From: Pseudomonadota bacterium
Lineage (GTDB): Bacteria > Pseudomonadota > Gammaproteobacteria > Burkholderiales > Burkholderiaceae_C
Assembly: GCA_020161065.1 (NCBI GenBank)
Contig: JAIUPH010000013.1
Span: forward strand, 1-64,000
DNA length: 64,000 nt
Direction: 5' to 3'
Both the position numbers and the translations under genes were made by a program. Below are positions 35,605 through 44,401 of the stretch, piece by piece. Below the pieces are notes generated by a model. The model saw only the letters and a program-made list of their open reading frames with translations, made no database searches and was not told the origin of the DNA. Every line of letters begins with the position of its first letter. Within the stretch, counting starts at the first letter, position 1.

Positions 35605-36414
35605 CTACGCCTTGCTGCGCTTGCGCGTAAGCAGCGCCTCGGCCGCGCGCTGAAGGCCGCCGGTCGATTGCGCCAGGATCTGCGAGCGGTTCTCCAGTTC
35701 GATCGCCTGCGCGAGGCCGCTCGCCTCCGCATTGGCCCAGCCGCCGCGCTTGGTCATCCACACCGCGAAGGCGTCGTTGGCGGCGATGGCGCGCGCGGTG
35801 GCCAGCGCGCGCGGCAGCAACTCGTCGTCGGGCACGGTGGCCGTCACCAGGCCGATGCGCTCGGCCTCGGCGGCGTCGACCATGCGGCCGGTCAGCAGCA
35901 TCTCGAAGCTGCGCGACAAGCCCACGCAGCGCGGCAGCAGCCAACTCACGCCCATGTCGCAGCCGGTCATCCCCACCTTGACGAAGGCGGCGTTGAAGCG
36001 CGCCGACGCCGCGGCGTAGCGCACCTCGGCCGCCAGCGCCAGCGCCAGCCCACCGCCGTTGGCCAGGCCGTTGACGGCGGCGATCACCGGCGCGCGCAGT
36101 GCGCGTAGTTTCGTCACCAGGCCGGCGAAGGCTTCCTGCCGCGCCGTCCACGCCGCGGCGCGGCCGAGTGTGTCTTCACCCGGCGCCGCCGCGGCTTCCG
36201 ACAGGTCGAAGCCGGCACAGAAGGCGCGGCCGCGGCCGGTGATCACCAGCACGCGCAAGGGGGTGTCGTGCGCCAGCGCGTCCAAGGTTCGGTGCAACTC
36301 GGCCACCGTCGCGTCGGACAGCGGGTTCAACTGGTCCGGCCGCTCGAAGCGCAGCACCGTGGTGCCGGCGTCGTCGCCCGCCAGCCGTTCCAGCACGAAG
36401 CCCGGGAGCGACAT
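35605..36414 (-). CDS. Enoyl-CoA hydratase/isomerase family protein
   Basis: 269-residue crotonase. The hydratase glutamates are missing (NGGGLALALAAE; FNAAFVKVG), but Asp is present in TGCDMGVSWLLPR at the PaaG-type isomerase position, a combination seen in a large family of crotonases. It starts 5 bp after the AliA-like ligase stop, so the two are one operon. Possible roles are C=C isomerisation or addition at a ring; it could serve the cyclohexene-carboxyl-CoA hydratase step, though the active site argues for an isomerase. Confidence 0.87.
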   Translation of the reverse strand: MSLPGFVLERLAGDDAGTTVLRFERPDQLNPLSDATVAELHRTLDALAHDTPLRVLVITGRGRAFCAGFDLSEAAAAPGEDTLGRAAAWTARQEAFAGLVTKLRALRAPVIAAVNGLANGGGLALALAAEVRYAAASARFNAAFVKVGMTGCDMGVSWLLPRCVGLSRSFEMLLTGRMVDAAEAERIGLVTATVPDDELLPRALATARAIAANDAFAVWMTKRGGWANAEASGLAQAIELENRSQILAQSTGGLQRAAEALLTRKRSKA

Positions 36415-36419
36415 CGCCG

Positions 36420-38054
36420 TCAACCGCCGCTGCCGGCGCCGATGGCTTCGCGCAGCTTGAACTTCTGGATCTTGCCGCTGGGCGTGCGCGGCAGGTCTTG
36501 CACGATCTCCACGCGCTCGGGCCAGTATTGCTTGGCCACCTTGCATTCGGCCATCCAGGCCTGCAGTTGCGCCAGCGAGAACTCGGCGCCGGGCCGCAGC
36601 ACGACGAAGGCGCAGCCGCGCTCGCCCAGCCGCGCGTCGGGGTAGCCCACCAGCGCCGCGGCGGCCACCGCCGGGTGCTGGTAGAGCAGCGACTCGATCT
36701 CGACCACCGGCACGTTCTCGCCACCGCGGATCAGCACGTCCTTGGTGCGGCCGTTGATGCGGATATAACCCTCGTCATCGGCGTACGCCAGGTCGCCGGT
36801 GTCGAACCAGCCGTCGGCGTCGAAGGTCTTGACGTCGGGCCGCTTGTAGTAGCCCAGGAACATCTGCGCGCCGCGCACCAGCAGCCGGCCGGTCTGCCCC
36901 GCGGGCAAGGGTGCGCCGTCGAAGTCGACCACCTGGACGTCCACGCCTTCCAGCGCGCGGCCGTCGGTCTTGGCCGACTTGTCGGCGGCGCGCGCGGGCT
37001 CGGTCAGCGTCGACGACAGCGACTCGGTCATGCCCCACAGCGAGCAGACCTTGAGCTTGAGTTCGCGCGCCGCGCGCTCGATCAGCACCGGCGGAATCGG
37101 CGCGCCGCCGCACAAGAAGCTGCGCAGCGCCACCGGCCGCGGCGCGCCGCCGGCCACCGCTTCGCAGATGTCGTTGAGGAACGGCGTCGACGCGGCGGTG
37201 TAGGTCAAGCCCTCGTCGGCCATGATGGTGACGCCGCGCTTGGCGTCCCACACGTCCTGCAGCACGACGGTGGCGCCCAGGTTCAGGCCGAGCAGCATCA
37301 CCGCGGCGTAGCCCGTCATGTGGCCCAGCGGCGAGCAGGCCAGCAGCACGTCGTCGGTGGTCAGCCCGAAGCGCGCGGCCAGCGAACGGTTGCAGGCCAT
37401 CAGCGTGTTGGTGCTGTGCATCACGCCCTTGGGCGAGCCGGTGGTGCCGGAGGTGAACATCACCACCGCCGCCGCGTCGGGCGCCAGCACGGGGCTCGCC
37501 GGCGCCGGCTCGATGCGCTCGGTGCCCGACAGCAGCACACGGTCGAAGCCGTCGTCGCCGTCGCCGTCCACCACGATCACGTGCTGCAGCGCCGGCAGTT
37601 CGCGCTGCAGCGCGCGCGTCATCGCCGCGTGGTCGAAGCCGCGGAACAGCTTGGGCACGATCAACACCTTGGCCTCGGCGAAGCCCAGCATGTACGCCAT
37701 CTCGCGCTCGCGGAAGATCGGCATCAGCGGGTTGACGACGGCGCCGATGCGATTGGCCGCCAGCGAGACGACGACGAACTCCCACCAGTTGGGCAACTGC
37801 ACCGCGACGATGTCGCCGGCGCCGATGCCAAGCCCGCGCAGCGCGGCCGCGGCGCGCGCCACGGCGTCGCCGAACTCGCGGTAGCTGAAGCGGCGCGAGC
37901 GCTCGCGGTCGGCGCGGTAGGCCACCAGCGCCGGCTTGTCCGGCGTCTCGGCGATCGCTTGCGCCAGCGGCGCGTCGTAGGGAATGTCGGGCCAGAAGCC
38001 CTGGGCGCGCATGCTCTGCGCGTGGGCGGCGGCGTCGAAGCGGCCAGCGGTCAT
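36420..38054 (-). CDS. Acyl-CoA ligase, AliA-like (cyclohexanecarboxylate-CoA ligase group)
   Basis: 544-residue adenylating enzyme converting a carboxylate, ATP and CoA to acyl-CoA. P-loop TSGTTGSPKG (201-210), SLWGMTES, GWFDTGDLAYADDEGYIRINGRTKDVLIRGGENVP, and catalytic K528 in PSGKIQKFKLRE. The last phrase and overall length resemble AliA and related cyclohexanecarboxylate/medium-chain ligases (recognition from memory, not a search). AGGAGA precedes the ATG. The operator lies 43 bp upstream, and MarR, BadH-like and BadI-like genes are nearby, supporting alicyclic substrates. Confidence 0.88.
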   Translation of the reverse strand: MTAGRFDAAAHAQSMRAQGFWPDIPYDAPLAQAIAETPDKPALVAYRADRERSRRFSYREFGDAVARAAAALRGLGIGAGDIVAVQLPNWWEFVVVSLAANRIGAVVNPLMPIFREREMAYMLGFAEAKVLIVPKLFRGFDHAAMTRALQRELPALQHVIVVDGDGDDGFDRVLLSGTERIEPAPASPVLAPDAAAVVMFTSGTTGSPKGVMHSTNTLMACNRSLAARFGLTTDDVLLACSPLGHMTGYAAVMLLGLNLGATVVLQDVWDAKRGVTIMADEGLTYTAASTPFLNDICEAVAGGAPRPVALRSFLCGGAPIPPVLIERAARELKLKVCSLWGMTESLSSTLTEPARAADKSAKTDGRALEGVDVQVVDFDGAPLPAGQTGRLLVRGAQMFLGYYKRPDVKTFDADGWFDTGDLAYADDEGYIRINGRTKDVLIRGGENVPVVEIESLLYQHPAVAAAALVGYPDARLGERGCAFVVLRPGAEFSLAQLQAWMAECKVAKQYWPERVEIVQDLPRTPSGKIQKFKLREAIGAGSGG

Positions 38055-38097
38055 GGCGGATCTCCTGCCGCCGGTGCAAGCCAGCGGATCGCATTTA

Positions 38098-38111
38098 GTA
38101 CACTAATGTAC
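38098..38111. promoter_or_regulatory. Operator-like palindrome, site 9
   Basis: GTACAC-TA-ATGTAC, 11 of 12 matches to GTACRC-N2-GYGTAC, 43 bp upstream of the AliA-like ligase. Flanking bases extend the symmetry (TTAGTAC..GTACTATAA). A TTGACT (-35-like) on the minus strand lies just upstream, so the site would fall between -35 and -10 (inference). Confidence 0.8.
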
Positions 38112-38150
38112 TATAAGCGTCAGTCAACGTCTGCCGACTCAGGGGAACCC

Positions 38151-38168
38151 CGAAGCCGCCAGGCTTCG
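38151..38168. terminator. Hairpin downstream of the MarR gene
   Basis: CGAAGCC-GCCA-GGCTTCG is a perfect 7-bp stem with a 4-nt loop, 51 bp past the marR stop (38219, leftward). A further small hairpin GGAGG-AAAG-CCTCC lies nearer the stop. Together they probably end the marR transcript before the ligase promoter. Confidence 0.55.
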
Positions 38169-38218
38169 ATCGCCACCTTCGCCGCCCCCGCCGGCCGGCG
38201 AAGGAGGAAAGCCTCCGC

Positions 38219-38683
38219 TCAAATCTCGTCGCCCTGCAGGTACGTCAGCAGGTTGCGCTTCATCGCGTCCAGCGTGCCGGCGGCGGCTTCGAGCTGGGGG
38301 TCGGCCAGGCCGGCCAGGATGGTCTCGTTCATGCGATGGCTGACCTTGCGCATCTTGGTGACCAGCTGCTTGCTCTTGGCCTCCAGGAAGACGCGGTTGA
38401 CGCGGCGGTCGGTGGCGTCGGCCTCGCGGCGCACGAGGCCGCTCTTCTCCAGCCGGTCGATCAGGCCGCCCACCGCCACCTTGCCGAGGTCCAGTTCCTC
38501 GGCCAGCTGGCTTTGCGTCATGCCGTCCTCGCGCGACAGGTAGGCCAGCACCCACCATTGCGAGCGGGTGACGTTCAAGGGCTTGAGGCTGCGGTCGAAG
38601 GCGCTGCGGCGCAGCCGCGAGACGTCGTGGATCAGAAAGCCCAGCCTCAGCTCCCAGTCGGTGGTGTGCGTGTCGGTGGCCAT
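38219..38683 (-). CDS. MarR-family transcriptional regulator, BadR-like candidate
   Basis: 154-residue winged-helix dimer protein. Recognition region MTQSQLAEELDLGKVAVGGLIDRLEKSGLVRR (about 55-86) and wing with DATDRRVNRVFL; flanking helices form the dimer and ligand pocket. MarR proteins of this kind usually repress catabolic genes until an aromatic or acyl-CoA ligand binds; BadR of Rhodopseudomonas controls cyclohexanecarboxylate genes. It sits between the AliA-like ligase and acetoacetyl-CoA synthetase, with an operator-like palindrome 19 bp upstream of its own ATG. Best candidate for the regulator of all 13 palindromes; not proven. Confidence 0.92.
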   Translation of the reverse strand: MATDTHTTDWELRLGFLIHDVSRLRRSAFDRSLKPLNVTRSQWWVLAYLSREDGMTQSQLAEELDLGKVAVGGLIDRLEKSGLVRREADATDRRVNRVFLEAKSKQLVTKMRKVSHRMNETILAGLADPQLEAAAGTLDAMKRNLLTYLQGDEI

Positions 38684-38702
38684 GTGCTCCCGATCCTATA
38701 AA

Positions 38703-38716
38703 GTACGTATGCGTAT
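38703..38716. promoter_or_regulatory. Operator-like palindrome, site 10 (marR promoter)
   Basis: GTACGT-AT-GCGTAT, 10 of 12 matches to GTACRC-N2-GYGTAC, 19 bp upstream of the marR ATG. A site here is expected if MarR represses itself; its lower match would give weaker autoregulation. Confidence 0.65.
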
Positions 38717-38738
38717 ATCTTAGGGCCTGGCCCGCTGG

Positions 38739-40754
38739 CTACGCCGCCGATCCACCGGGCCCGAGGTGCGCGCGCGCGTAGGCCACGTACCAGTCGAAGG
38801 CGCCGGGGTTGGCGCAGGCGTCCTTGTTGACCACCTCGGCCGCGGGCCGGCCCAGCATCAGCTTCTTGACCGGCAGCTCCTGCTTCTTGCCGGTCAGCGT
38901 GCGCGGCACCTCGGCCACCTGCACCACGGCGTCGGGCACGAAGCGCGGCGACAGGCCTTCGCGGATGCGGCGCTTGAGGTCGGCCTCCAGCGCGGCGTCC
39001 AGCGTCACGCCGTCGCGCAGCACCACGAACAGCGGCATGAAGCTGGGCTTGCCGAGGAACTCGATGTCGACCACCAGGCTGTCCAGCACCTGCGGGTGGG
39101 CCTCCACCACGTTGTACAGCTCGGCCGTGCCCAGGCGGTGGCCATGGCGGTTGAGCGTGGCGTCGCTGCGGCCGTAGACGATGGCCGAGCCGCTGGGCGT
39201 GATGCGCAGCCAGTCGCCATGGCGCCAGACGCCGGGGTAGACGTCGAAGTAGCTGTCCCTGTAACGCTTGCCCTCGACGTCGTTCCAGAAGAACACCGGC
39301 ATCGACGGCATCGGCTGCACGCAGACCAGTTCGCCGACCGCGTCGTGCAGTTCGCGGCCGGCTACGTCCCAGGCCTGCACGTCGGCGCCCAGGCAGCGCG
39401 CCTGCATCTCGCCGGGCACCGTGGGCAACTCGGGCGTGCCGCCGAGGAAGGCGCTGGCGATGTCGGTCCCGCCGGAGATCACGGCCCACCAGAGGTCGGC
39501 GCGCACCTGCTCCCAGCCCCATCGGTAGGCCTCGGGCGACAACGGCGATCCGGTGGAGCCCAGCGTGCGCAGCCGGCTCAAATCCAGCGTGCGGCCCGGC
39601 GCCAGGCCGGCCTTCAGGCAGGCGGCGTAGTAGGCGGCGCCGGCGCCGAGAAAGGTCACGCCGGTGTCGCTGGCATAACGCCATAGCTCATCGGCCCGCG
39701 GGAACGAGGGATGGCCGTCGTACAGGCACACCGTGGTGCCCAGCAGCAGGGCCGAGACCTGCAGGTTCCACATCACCCAGCCGGCGCTGCTGTACCAGTG
39801 GAAGCGTTCGGTCGTCGCGCCGCCGCCGCCGCCGAAGCTGGGCGACAGGTCGAGGTGGAAGCGCTGCAGCTTCAGCATTTCCAGCACCACGCCGCCATGG
39901 CCGTGCACGATGGGCTTGGGCAGGCCGGTGGTGCCGCTGGAATAAACAATCCAAAGCGGGTGGTCGAACGGCACCGGCCCGGGCGCCACGCGCCCGGGCG
40001 TGGCCAGCGCCGCGTCCCAGGCCAGCACGCGGCCCGGCCAGCCACCGGTCTCGAACGCCGGCGATGAATCGATGCCGCATTGCTGCAGATACGGCACCCA
40101 CAGCAGCGAGCGCACGCTGGGCAGTTGCTGCAGCAGCTCGCGCACCGTCTCGCGGCGGTCGTTGGCCTTGCCGCCGTAGACCGCGCCGTCGACGGCGATC
40201 AGCACCTTGGGCTCGATCTGGCGGAAGCGGTCGCGCACGGTGGCCACGCCCATGTCGGGCGCCGTCAGGCTCCAGATGGCGCCCAGCGACGCGCAGGCCA
40301 GCAGGCCGACCAGCGCCTGCGGGATGTTGGGCAGGTGCGCGGCCACGCGGTCGCCGCGCTGCACGCCCAGATCGCGCAGCGTGGCCGCCAGCGCGGCGGC
40401 CTGGTCGACCAGTTCGGGCCAGCCGACTTCGACGCTGAGGCCTTGCGCCTGCAGGTGCTCGTTGCGGAACACCAGCGCCGGCACGCCGGCCTTGGCGGCC
40501 GCGTCGGCATGGCGCGCCAGCACGGCCGCGTAGTTGAGCTGCGCCCCGTCGAACCAGCGCGCGCCGGGCATGTGGGCGTCGGCCAGCGCCGCGCCGAAAG
40601 GCGTGGGCGATTGCAGGCCGAAGTGTTCCCACAGCGCCAGCCAGAAGCCGTTCACGTCGGCCACGGACCAGCGCCGCAGCGCCTCGTAGTCGGCCAGGTC
40701 GAGGCCACGCGTTTCGCGCAGCCAGTCGCGCAGCAAGGCGGTGTTGGCTTTCAA
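38739..40754 (-). CDS. Acetoacetyl-CoA synthetase
   Basis: Converts acetoacetate, ATP and CoA to acetoacetyl-CoA. At 671 residues it has the full length of the acetoacetate-CoA ligase family: ACS-type N-terminal domain (FWLALWEHFGL, ARWFDGAQLNYA), P-loop YSSGTTGLPKP, YGRSDATLNRHGHRLGTAELY, and C-terminal VPRTLTGKKQELPVKKL with the catalytic lysine. It starts at TTG (40754) with an AGGAG ribosome site; no upstream ATG fits. It suggests that a lyase step in this regulon releases acetoacetate. It diverges from the large 40894 operon, with one palindrome in between. Confidence 0.92.
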   Translation of the reverse strand: MKANTALLRDWLRETRGLDLADYEALRRWSVADVNGFWLALWEHFGLQSPTPFGAALADAHMPGARWFDGAQLNYAAVLARHADAAAKAGVPALVFRNEHLQAQGLSVEVGWPELVDQAAALAATLRDLGVQRGDRVAAHLPNIPQALVGLLACASLGAIWSLTAPDMGVATVRDRFRQIEPKVLIAVDGAVYGGKANDRRETVRELLQQLPSVRSLLWVPYLQQCGIDSSPAFETGGWPGRVLAWDAALATPGRVAPGPVPFDHPLWIVYSSGTTGLPKPIVHGHGGVVLEMLKLQRFHLDLSPSFGGGGGATTERFHWYSSAGWVMWNLQVSALLLGTTVCLYDGHPSFPRADELWRYASDTGVTFLGAGAAYYAACLKAGLAPGRTLDLSRLRTLGSTGSPLSPEAYRWGWEQVRADLWWAVISGGTDIASAFLGGTPELPTVPGEMQARCLGADVQAWDVAGRELHDAVGELVCVQPMPSMPVFFWNDVEGKRYRDSYFDVYPGVWRHGDWLRITPSGSAIVYGRSDATLNRHGHRLGTAELYNVVEAHPQVLDSLVVDIEFLGKPSFMPLFVVLRDGVTLDAALEADLKRRIREGLSPRFVPDAVVQVAEVPRTLTGKKQELPVKKLMLGRPAAEVVNKDACANPGAFDWYVAYARAHLGPGGSAA

Positions 40755-40831
40755 GCTCGGTCTCCTGCAGTGCTTGCCCTGTTGGGGAAACCCCCGTGCC
40801 CGCCGGGGGCGCGGAGCCTTGTTCCTTTATC

Positions 40832-40845
40832 GTTCACTAGCGTAT
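40832..40845. promoter_or_regulatory. Operator-like palindrome, site 11
   Basis: GTTCAC-TA-GCGTAT, 10 of 12 matches to GTACRC-N2-GYGTAC, in the divergent gap 77 bp from the acetoacetyl-CoA synthetase start and 48 bp from the HMGCS/DUF35 fusion start at 40894. Confidence 0.65.
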
Positions 40846-40893
40846 CATGCAGCACATCATCAAACCCGCCATCCGGACCATCCCTCCCCGCCG

Positions 40894-42351
40894 ATGACTC
40901 AAGCGCCCGCCATCTTCGGCCTGTTGGCCACCACGCGCTACCTGCCGCGGCTGCGCCTGGAACGCGCCGAGGTCTTCAACCAGCACCGCTGGATGGCGCC
41001 CGGCCTCAAGGGCCTGGCCAAGGGCCGCCGCGCGCTGGCGCATTGGGACGAGGATACGGTGACCATGGCCGTCGAGGCGGCGCGCCAGCTCGGCGCGGCC
41101 GAAACCGCCGATGCCGTCGCCGCGCTGACGCTGGTCTCCACCAGCCTGCCGTTCGCGGAGCGCTCGAACGCCGGCATCGCCGCCGCGGCGCTGGGCCTGC
41201 CCGCCGGCGCCGCGCTGCGCGATGGCGGCGCCAGCGCGCGCGCCGGCCTGTCGGAGCTGGCCGCCGCGCTGCGCCAGCAAGGCCAGGGCCTGGCCGGCGA
41301 CAGCCTCGTCGTCGCCGCCGAGCGCCGCACGCCGCGGCCGGCCAGCGCGCTGGAGCTGATCGCCGGCGACGGCGCCGCCGGCGCGCGCGTCGGCCGCGGC
41401 GCGGCCATCGCCACGTTCGTGGCCCACCGCAGCGTGCACGCCGACTTCGTCGACCACTTCCGCGAAAGCGGCCACGCGCACGACTACGGCTGGGAAGAGC
41501 GCTGGGTGCGCGACGAGGCCTACCTCAAGCTGGTGGCCGGCACGATCAAGGCCTGCCTGGCCGATGCCGGCGTGGCCGCGGCCGACGTGGCGCACTTCGC
41601 GCTGCCGGCGCCGCTGCCGCGCGTCAACGAAGCGGTGGCGCGCAAGCTGGGGCTGCCGCCCACGGCGCTGGTCTCCACCGAGCACGAAAGCGCCGGCGAC
41701 CTGGGCAGCGCGCAGCCGCTGGCGATGCTGGACATCGCCTTGCGCGCCGCCGCGCCCGGCGCGCTGGTGCTGGTGGCGGCATTCGGCAGCGGCTGCGATG
41801 CGCTGCTGCTGCGCCGCACCGAGGTGCCCTGCCCCAGCCCCGTGCCCGGCGCCGGCAAGCCGGAAACCAGTTACCTCAAACTGCTGTCGTTCACCGGCCA
41901 GATCGACCTCGAATGGGGCATGCGCGCCGAGATGGACAACAAGACCGCGCTCACCGCCGCGTGGCGCGACCATGCGCGCGCCGCACGCTTCGAGGGCGGC
42001 CGCTGCAGCGCTTGCGGCACGGTGCAGTTCCCGAAAAGCGGCGTCTGCGTCAACCCCGAATGCCGCGCCCAAGGCACGCAAGCGCCCTTGAGCCTGGCCG
42101 ACGCCCAGGCGCGCGTGATGTCGCACACCACCGACTTCCTGGCCTACACGCCGCACCCGCCGTTCCAGTTCGGCCACGTCGACTTCGACAACGGCGCGCG
42201 CGTGCTGATGGAGTTCGCCGACGCCGACGCCGGCGAGCTGGCCGTGGGCCTGCCGCTGCGCATGGTCTACCGCATCAAGGACTTCGACCGCCAGCGCGGC
42301 TTCAGGCGCTATTTCTGGAAAGCGACCCCCGTGCGCAGGGAGACCAACTGA
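40894..42351 (+). CDS. HMG-CoA-synthase-like/DUF35 (OB-fold, zinc ribbon) fusion
   Basis: 485 residues. The first ~350 have the thiolase fold of HMG-CoA synthase-like proteins, and the rest is a DUF35 domain with zinc ribbon C-x2-C...C-x4-C (about 370-389) and a C-terminal OB fold. At the position of the HMGCS nucleophile the sequence reads GGASARAG, without Cys, so the synthase-like part may be structural or bind acyl-CoA only. DUF35 proteins pair with SCP2-type thiolases in steroid aldolases and in BbsAB thiolase; the next gene is such a thiolase (TGATG overlap). Probably a two-subunit C-C bond-cleaving complex. Confidence 0.82.
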   Translation: MTQAPAIFGLLATTRYLPRLRLERAEVFNQHRWMAPGLKGLAKGRRALAHWDEDTVTMAVEAARQLGAAETADAVAALTLVSTSLPFAERSNAGIAAAALGLPAGAALRDGGASARAGLSELAAALRQQGQGLAGDSLVVAAERRTPRPASALELIAGDGAAGARVGRGAAIATFVAHRSVHADFVDHFRESGHAHDYGWEERWVRDEAYLKLVAGTIKACLADAGVAAADVAHFALPAPLPRVNEAVARKLGLPPTALVSTEHESAGDLGSAQPLAMLDIALRAAAPGALVLVAAFGSGCDALLLRRTEVPCPSPVPGAGKPETSYLKLLSFTGQIDLEWGMRAEMDNKTALTAAWRDHARAARFEGGRCSACGTVQFPKSGVCVNPECRAQGTQAPLSLADAQARVMSHTTDFLAYTPHPPFQFGHVDFDNGARVLMEFADADAGELAVGLPLRMVYRIKDFDRQRGFRRYFWKATPVRRETN

Positions 42352-43559
42352 TGGCCAGCGGCATCCGCGACAAGGTCGCCATCCTGGGCATGGGCTGCTC
42401 GCGCTTCGGCGAGCGCTGGGACGCCGGCGCCGACGAGCTGATGCTCGAAGCCTTCAACGAAGCCAAGGCCGACGCCGGCATCGACTTGAAGCAGATCGAA
42501 GCAGCTTGGCTGGGCGTGTGCCTGGAAGAGAACAACGTCGGCAAGACCGCCGGCCCGCTGGCCGCCGCACTACGGCTGCCGCGCATCGCCGCCACGCGGG
42601 TGGAAAACGCCTGCGCCACCGGCACCGAGGCCTTGCGCGGCGCGGCATACGCGGTGGCCGCCGGCGCGTACGACATCGTGCTGGCGCTGGGCGTCGAGAA
42701 GCTCAAGGACACCGGCTACGGCGGCCTGCCGGTGCGCACCCGCGGCGTGGCCAACGACCTGTGGCTGCCCAACAGCACGGCGCCCGGCGCCTTCGCGCAG
42801 CTGGCCTCGGCCTACGCCGCCAAGCACCGCGTCGACCCCAAGGACCTGAAGCGCGCGATGGCGCACGTCTCGGTCAAGAGCCACGACAACGGCGCGCTCA
42901 ACCTCAAGGCGCACTTGCGCAACCGCATCACCGAAGACGACGTGCTGAAGGCGCCGACCATCGCCGCGCCGCTGGGCCTGTACGACTGCTGCGGCGTCAG
43001 CGACGGCGCGGCCTGCGCGATCCTGACCACGCCCGAGATCGCGCGCGCGCTGCAACCGGGGCGCGAGCTGGTGACGATCAAGGCGCTGGAGCTGTCGGTC
43101 AGCAACGGCGAGGAAGCGGGCTTCCGCCAATGGGACGGCGCCGGCATCCAGACCGCGCGCGAGGCCGCGGCCCGCGCCTACGCCGGCGCCGGCATCGGCG
43201 ACCCGCGGCGGCAGATCGGCATGGCCGAGGTGCACGACTGCTTCTCGGTCACCGAGACCGTGCTGATGGAAGACCTGGGCTTCAGCGCGCCGGGCCGCGC
43301 CATCCACGATGTGCTGGACGGCTGCTTCGACCGCGACGGCGCGCTGCCGGTGCAGCCCGACGGCGGGCTCAAATGCTTCGGCCACCCGATCGGCGCCTCC
43401 GGGCTGCGCATGGTCTACGAGATCTGGCTGCAGCTTCAGGGCCGCGCCGGCGAGCGGCAGTTGAAGAAGCCCTTCGACCTGGGCCTGACGCACAACCTCG
43501 GCGGACACCCGCACCAGAACGTCTGCGCCGTGGCCATCGTCGGCCGCCAAGGTGCTTGA
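42351..43559 (+). CDS. SCP2/lipid-transfer-type thiolase
   Basis: 402-residue thiolase-fold protein. Nucleophile C88 in VENACATG, catalytic His in EVHDCFSVTE, and CFGHPIGASGLRM. The C-terminal Cys of ordinary thiolases is replaced by HNLGG, as in SCP-x, Ltp2 and BbsB proteins that need a DUF35 partner. It would cleave a 3-oxoacyl-CoA (or perform retro-aldol cleavage) jointly with the upstream fusion protein, whose stop it overlaps by one base. AGGGAGACC serves as ribosome site. Substrate not determinable; the alicyclic/branched context is consistent with BbsB-like use. Confidence 0.9.
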   Translation: MASGIRDKVAILGMGCSRFGERWDAGADELMLEAFNEAKADAGIDLKQIEAAWLGVCLEENNVGKTAGPLAAALRLPRIAATRVENACATGTEALRGAAYAVAAGAYDIVLALGVEKLKDTGYGGLPVRTRGVANDLWLPNSTAPGAFAQLASAYAAKHRVDPKDLKRAMAHVSVKSHDNGALNLKAHLRNRITEDDVLKAPTIAAPLGLYDCCGVSDGAACAILTTPEIARALQPGRELVTIKALELSVSNGEEAGFRQWDGAGIQTAREAAARAYAGAGIGDPRRQIGMAEVHDCFSVTETVLMEDLGFSAPGRAIHDVLDGCFDRDGALPVQPDGGLKCFGHPIGASGLRMVYEIWLQLQGRAGERQLKKPFDLGLTHNLGGHPHQNVCAVAIVGRQGA

Positions 43560-43592
43560 ATCGCCACCTCGCCCACCTTCCACGCCCACACC

Positions 43593-44378
43593 ATGAACGA
43601 CGAAGTCTCTCCCGTGCTGTCCAGCGTCGACGGCAACGTCGGCCTGATCACGCTGAACCGGCCGCACAAGTTCAACTGCCTGTCGCCGCAGGTCTTCGAC
43701 GAGATGCAGCAGGCCTTGCGCCGCCACGAGGCCGATGCCGCCGTCCGCTGCATCCTGATCGAAGGCGTCGGCGACCATTTCTGCACCGGCGCCGACCTCG
43801 ACGCCGTGCAGCACCGCCGCAGCGAGCCCGCGGTGCTGCGCGAGTACATGCGCACCGGCCACCGCGCCATGCTGGCGCTGGAAGCCAGCCCGCTGCCGGT
43901 GGTGGTGGCCGTGCAAGGCCTTTGCCTGGCCGGCGGGCTGGAGCTGATGCTGTCCTGCGACGTGGCCGTGGCCGCCGGCAATGCGCGCTTCGGCGACCAG
44001 CACGCGCAGTTCGGCCTGGTGCCGGGCTGGGGCGGCAGCCAGCGGCTGCCGCGCATCGTCGGCATGCGCCGGGCGATGCATTTGTTCTTCACGGCGCAGC
44101 GCATCGATGCGGCCACCGCCTTGTCGTGGGGCCTGGTCAACCAGGTCTGCGAGCGCGACGAGCTGCACGCCGCCGCGCTGGCCTATGCGCAAGGCATGGC
44201 CAAGCGCAGCCGCCAGGGCCTGGCCGCGATGAAGCGGCTGGCGCGCGAAGGCGCCGACATCACGCTGGCCAAGTCGCTGGTGATGGAAGAAGACATCGGG
44301 CTGCACGCGCTGCTGCACCCCGACGTCACCGAAGGCCTGGCCGCGTTCCAGCAACGCCGCGAGCCCGATTTCAAGTAG
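43593..44378 (+). CDS. Enoyl-CoA hydratase family protein, BadK candidate
   Basis: 261-residue crotonase with HFCTGADLD and LAGGLELMLSCD (first catalytic Glu present). FGDQHAQFGLVPGWGGS has His in place of the second Glu. It is followed within 23 bp by the BadH-like SDR and then the BadI-like hydrolase, the gene order expected for hydration of cyclohex-1-enecarboxyl-CoA, oxidation and ring opening. That context makes it the best local candidate for the BadK role; sequence alone would give only enoyl-CoA hydratase/isomerase. ATG at 43593, 33 bp after the thiolase. Confidence 0.88.
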   Translation: MNDEVSPVLSSVDGNVGLITLNRPHKFNCLSPQVFDEMQQALRRHEADAAVRCILIEGVGDHFCTGADLDAVQHRRSEPAVLREYMRTGHRAMLALEASPLPVVVAVQGLCLAGGLELMLSCDVAVAAGNARFGDQHAQFGLVPGWGGSQRLPRIVGMRRAMHLFFTAQRIDAATALSWGLVNQVCERDELHAAALAYAQGMAKRSRQGLAAMKRLAREGADITLAKSLVMEEDIGLHALLHPDVTEGLAAFQQRREPDFK

Positions 44379-44401
44379 CAGCCACAAGGAGTGCAATTCC
44401 C

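Noticed and set aside
42660-42680. GTAC-containing stretches inside coding regions, such as near 42668, as extra operators
   Set aside because: They have single half-sites only, without the inverted partner at the right spacing.
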